From an uncultured Bacilli bacterium (GTDB lineage: Bacteria; Bacillota_I; Bacilli_A; RF39; UBA660), in assembly GCA_947588795.1 (NCBI GenBank), contig CANPZJ010000004.1:1-22314 (forward strand): a stretch of 22,314 nucleotides of DNA. Direction: 5' to 3'. The notes under the pieces were generated by a model that was not told the origin of the DNA, ran no database searches, and saw nothing but the letters and a program-made list of their open reading frames with translations. Position 1 is the stretch's first letter; every line of letters starts with the position of its first letter. Made by a program: the position numbers and the translations under genes. Shown piece by piece: positions 20,440 to 22,314 of the stretch.

Positions 20440-22314
20440 TTACAATAATTTTTTATAATAATTATATCTCTTAATGGCATTTTCTTTTTGATTTGTAAGA
20501 AGAACATCAGCAAGTTCTTTATCTTTAATTTTTAAAGCATTAAATCTAACTTCATTATCTAAAAATTCTTCATAACGATTAAATTCCGGCTCTTTACTAT
20601 CCATATATAATTTTTCTTCTTCTGGATTATAATGCATTAATAATTGATATCCGACATCAACTGCTAATTTTTCTTCCGAAATAGAACAAGACATACCAGT
20701 TTTAATACCATGTTCAACACAAGGTGAATAAGCAATTATAATAGCAGGCCCCTTATGTTCCATTGCTTCTTTCATTATCTTAATAGTATGCATAATATTA
20801 GCTCCTAAAGATATGCTTGCGACATAACAATTTGGATAACTCATGGCAATTCTAAATAAATCTTTTTTATAAGTTTTCTTACCAAAGTCCGCAAATTCAC
20901 AAACTGCACCCATCTTACTTGATTTACTAGCTTGACCTCCAGTATTAGAATATACCTCTGTATCTAAAACTAAACATTTAATATTTTCATTTTGACTTAA
21001 CATATGATCTAAGCCACCAAAACCAATATCATAGGCCCAACCATCACCACCAAAAGCCCAAACTACTCTTGATGGAATATATTCTTTTAAGTCTTCTAGT
21101 TCTTCTGGTATATTTTTATCTTCTAATAACCTAGCTACTTCTCTAGTAATAGTAGCATCTTCCTTATTATCTAACCATTTTTGATATATTTCTTTTAAAT
21201 CACTAGAAACAGTATTTAAAGAACTTTTCATAATTTCTTCTATTCTATCTCTTTTAATTTTATAAGATGAATGAATACCTAATGCAAATTCAGCATTATC
21301 TTCAAATAAAGAGTTTGACCATGGAATACTATAAGGAGTGGATGGAGCACTACCACCATAAATTGATGAACAACCAGTAGCATTGGCTACAACTAACTCA
21401 TCACCAAATAATTGAGTAAGAAGTTTAATATAAGGAGTTTCTCCACACCCAGCACATGCACCATGGAATTTAAATTTACTTTGCTCTAAACTAGCTCCTT
21501 TAATATTAAATTTATCTAAAACTTTCGGATTTTCATAAGTATCAAAATATTTATCAACAATTTCTCGATTTTCTTCATTACCATTGCCAAAACTTAAAGC
21601 ATTAGTAGGACAATTTTTAATACATAAACCACAAGATGTGCAATCTTTTTCGGAAATTGCTAAATAGAAATTATATTCTTTAACTCCTATTGCTTCTTTT
21701 CCTACTTTATCTTTAAGAAGTAATGGACGAATTACACCATGAGGACAAACTATATTACATTTACCACATTCAATACATTTTAATGGATCCCATACTGGTA
21801 CTTGATAAGCAATACCACGCTTTTCATATTTTGTTAAATCGGCTGGAAAAGCACCACTTCTATATGGCATAAGTTCACTAACACTTAAAGTATTACCTAG
21901 TCTTGCATTTATTTTTGCAAAGATATTATCTTCTATTTTAATATCTTCTTTATCATTTAAAGTAACATCTAAAATTTGTAAATTAGATAAAGCATTATTA
22001 ATAGCTTTTAAATTACTATTTACAACATCTTCACCTTTGGTAACAAACGTTTCCTTAATTAAGTTGCTTACTTTTTCTTGAGCATTTTCTATATTTAATA
22101 AATTTAAAATAATTATTTCCATTATTTTATTTATCTTATCTTTAATACCACTATCTAGGGCTATTTTAGAAGCATTAATAAAGTATACTTTAATATTCTT
22201 ATCTTTAATAATTTGTTTAGTATTATTAGGTAAAAAGTCATTTAATTCACTTTTATCTTTAGTTGAATTTATTAAAATTACTCCACCATCTTTAATACTA
22301 TCTAAAATATTAAA
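20440..22314 (-). CDS. nifJ: pyruvate:ferredoxin (flavodoxin) oxidoreductase, C-terminal half; runs off the right edge
   Basis: The frame is open to the window end, so the Met at 22122 is internal; 624 C-terminal residues of a roughly 1170-residue enzyme are visible. It oxidises pyruvate and coenzyme A to acetyl-CoA and CO2, reducing ferredoxin. Visible parts are the end of the gamma-like domain (KVYFINASKIA...), and MPYRSGAFP and KYEKRGIA linker motifs. Two [4Fe-4S] motifs follow, CIECGKCNIVCP and CTSCGLCIKNCP. The thiamine-diphosphate domain has HGACAGCGETPY, NATGCSSIYGG, GGDGWAYDIGFGG and DTEVYSNTGGQ. All key residues are intact. Its last 220 or so bases are duplicated at 19044-19263. It is the clearest sign of an anaerobic lifestyle. 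Confidence 0.97.
   Translation of the reverse strand, partial: FNILDSIKDGGVILINSTKDKSELNDFLPNNTKQIIKDKNIKVYFINASKIALDSGIKDKINKIMEIIILNLLNIENAQEKVSNLIKETFVTKGEDVVNSNLKAINNALSNLQILDVTLNDKEDIKIEDNIFAKINARLGNTLSVSELMPYRSGAFPADLTKYEKRGIAYQVPVWDPLKCIECGKCNIVCPHGVIRPLLLKDKVGKEAIGVKEYNFYLAISEKDCTSCGLCIKNCPTNALSFGNGNEENREIVDKYFDTYENPKVLDKFNIKGASLEQSKFKFHGACAGCGETPYIKLLTQLFGDELVVANATGCSSIYGGSAPSTPYSIPWSNSLFEDNAEFALGIHSSYKIKRDRIEEIMKSSLNTVSSDLKEIYQKWLDNKEDATITREVARLLEDKNIPEELEDLKEYIPSRVVWAFGGDGWAYDIGFGGLDHMLSQNENIKCLVLDTEVYSNTGGQASKSSKMGAVCEFADFGKKTYKKDLFRIAMSYPNCYVASISLGANIMHTIKIMKEAMEHKGPAIIIAYSPCVEHGIKTGMSCSISEEKLAVDVGYQLLMHYNPEEEKLYMDSKEPEFNRYEEFLDNEVRFNALKIKDKELADVLLTNQKENAIKRYNYYKKLL

Noticed and set aside
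20440..22122. A complete 560-residue short PFOR starting at the Met at 22122
   Set aside because: The frame continues without a stop to the window edge, and the upstream residues (for example KVYFINASKIA) match full-length NifJ, so the gene is only cut by the window.
1..22314. tRNA and rRNA genes
   Set aside because: No cloverleaf with a GGTTCRA-type T-arm and no conserved rRNA segment was seen on either strand.

Overview
The window is strongly AT-rich. It has dense, short-spaced genes with good Gram-positive style ribosome binding sites (AGGAG, AGGTG, GGAGGG) and near-consensus sigma-A promoters. Tryptophan is written TGG and no reading frame depends on reading through TGA, so the standard code fits. 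Every recognisable gene nevertheless stops at TAA, or at TAG in two cases, and never at TGA. With a pyruvate:ferredoxin oxidoreductase (PFOR), this suggests a low-GC anaerobic, fermentative Bacillota or Mycoplasmatota-like bacterium, perhaps an uncultured gut Bacilli or RF39-type lineage. The species cannot be named from this.

Left part (1-5300, almost all minus strand). Positions 1-75 look like the end of an IS3-family element. Next is an AAA+ ATPase/DUF4143 gene (195-1441) broken by one missing A. It has a strong promoter and a perfect 14-bp palindrome directly upstream. Two genes of unknown function follow (a single-pass membrane protein and a helical cytoplasmic protein). Then comes a tight two-gene operon: a radical SAM/SPASM enzyme (4271-5272) and a protein with the helical domain known from phage 5-hydroxymethyluracil DNA kinases and thymine pyrophosphorylases (3325-4269). 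This pair is the best candidate for an undescribed biochemical system here.

Centre (5300-10150). A 205-bp MITE-like element (5371-5575) has 19-bp terminal inverted repeats, an exact 9-bp target duplication and a fully consensus promoter. It sits just upstream of a plus-strand operon of a YdcF/DUF218 protein and an ABC exporter. After a bidirectional terminator shared by both stop codons come a HipA/CtkA-like kinase (minus) and a membrane-anchored protein with three helical repeats (plus).

Middle right (10150-15800). A minus-strand operon with a consensus promoter and a GNRA-loop terminator encodes a DUF308 membrane protein, an MscS channel, a PepSY protein and a DUF362 protein. A small membrane protein gene, an FAD-dependent dehydrogenase, a candidate small RNA of about 96 nt with its own promoter and terminator, and a free-standing LigD-type 3'-phosphoesterase follow.

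Right part (15800-22314). A SWIM-SNF2 helicase has a 16-bp perfect palindrome inside its promoter spacer. Next is a RelB/DinJ-YafQ toxin-antitoxin module with a frameshifted toxin, and one unknown gene. The toxin-antitoxin module and the unknown gene lie between two direct copies of the 3' end of the PFOR gene nifJ. The left copy is a fragment of about 220 bp; the right copy is the intact gene, which runs off the right edge.
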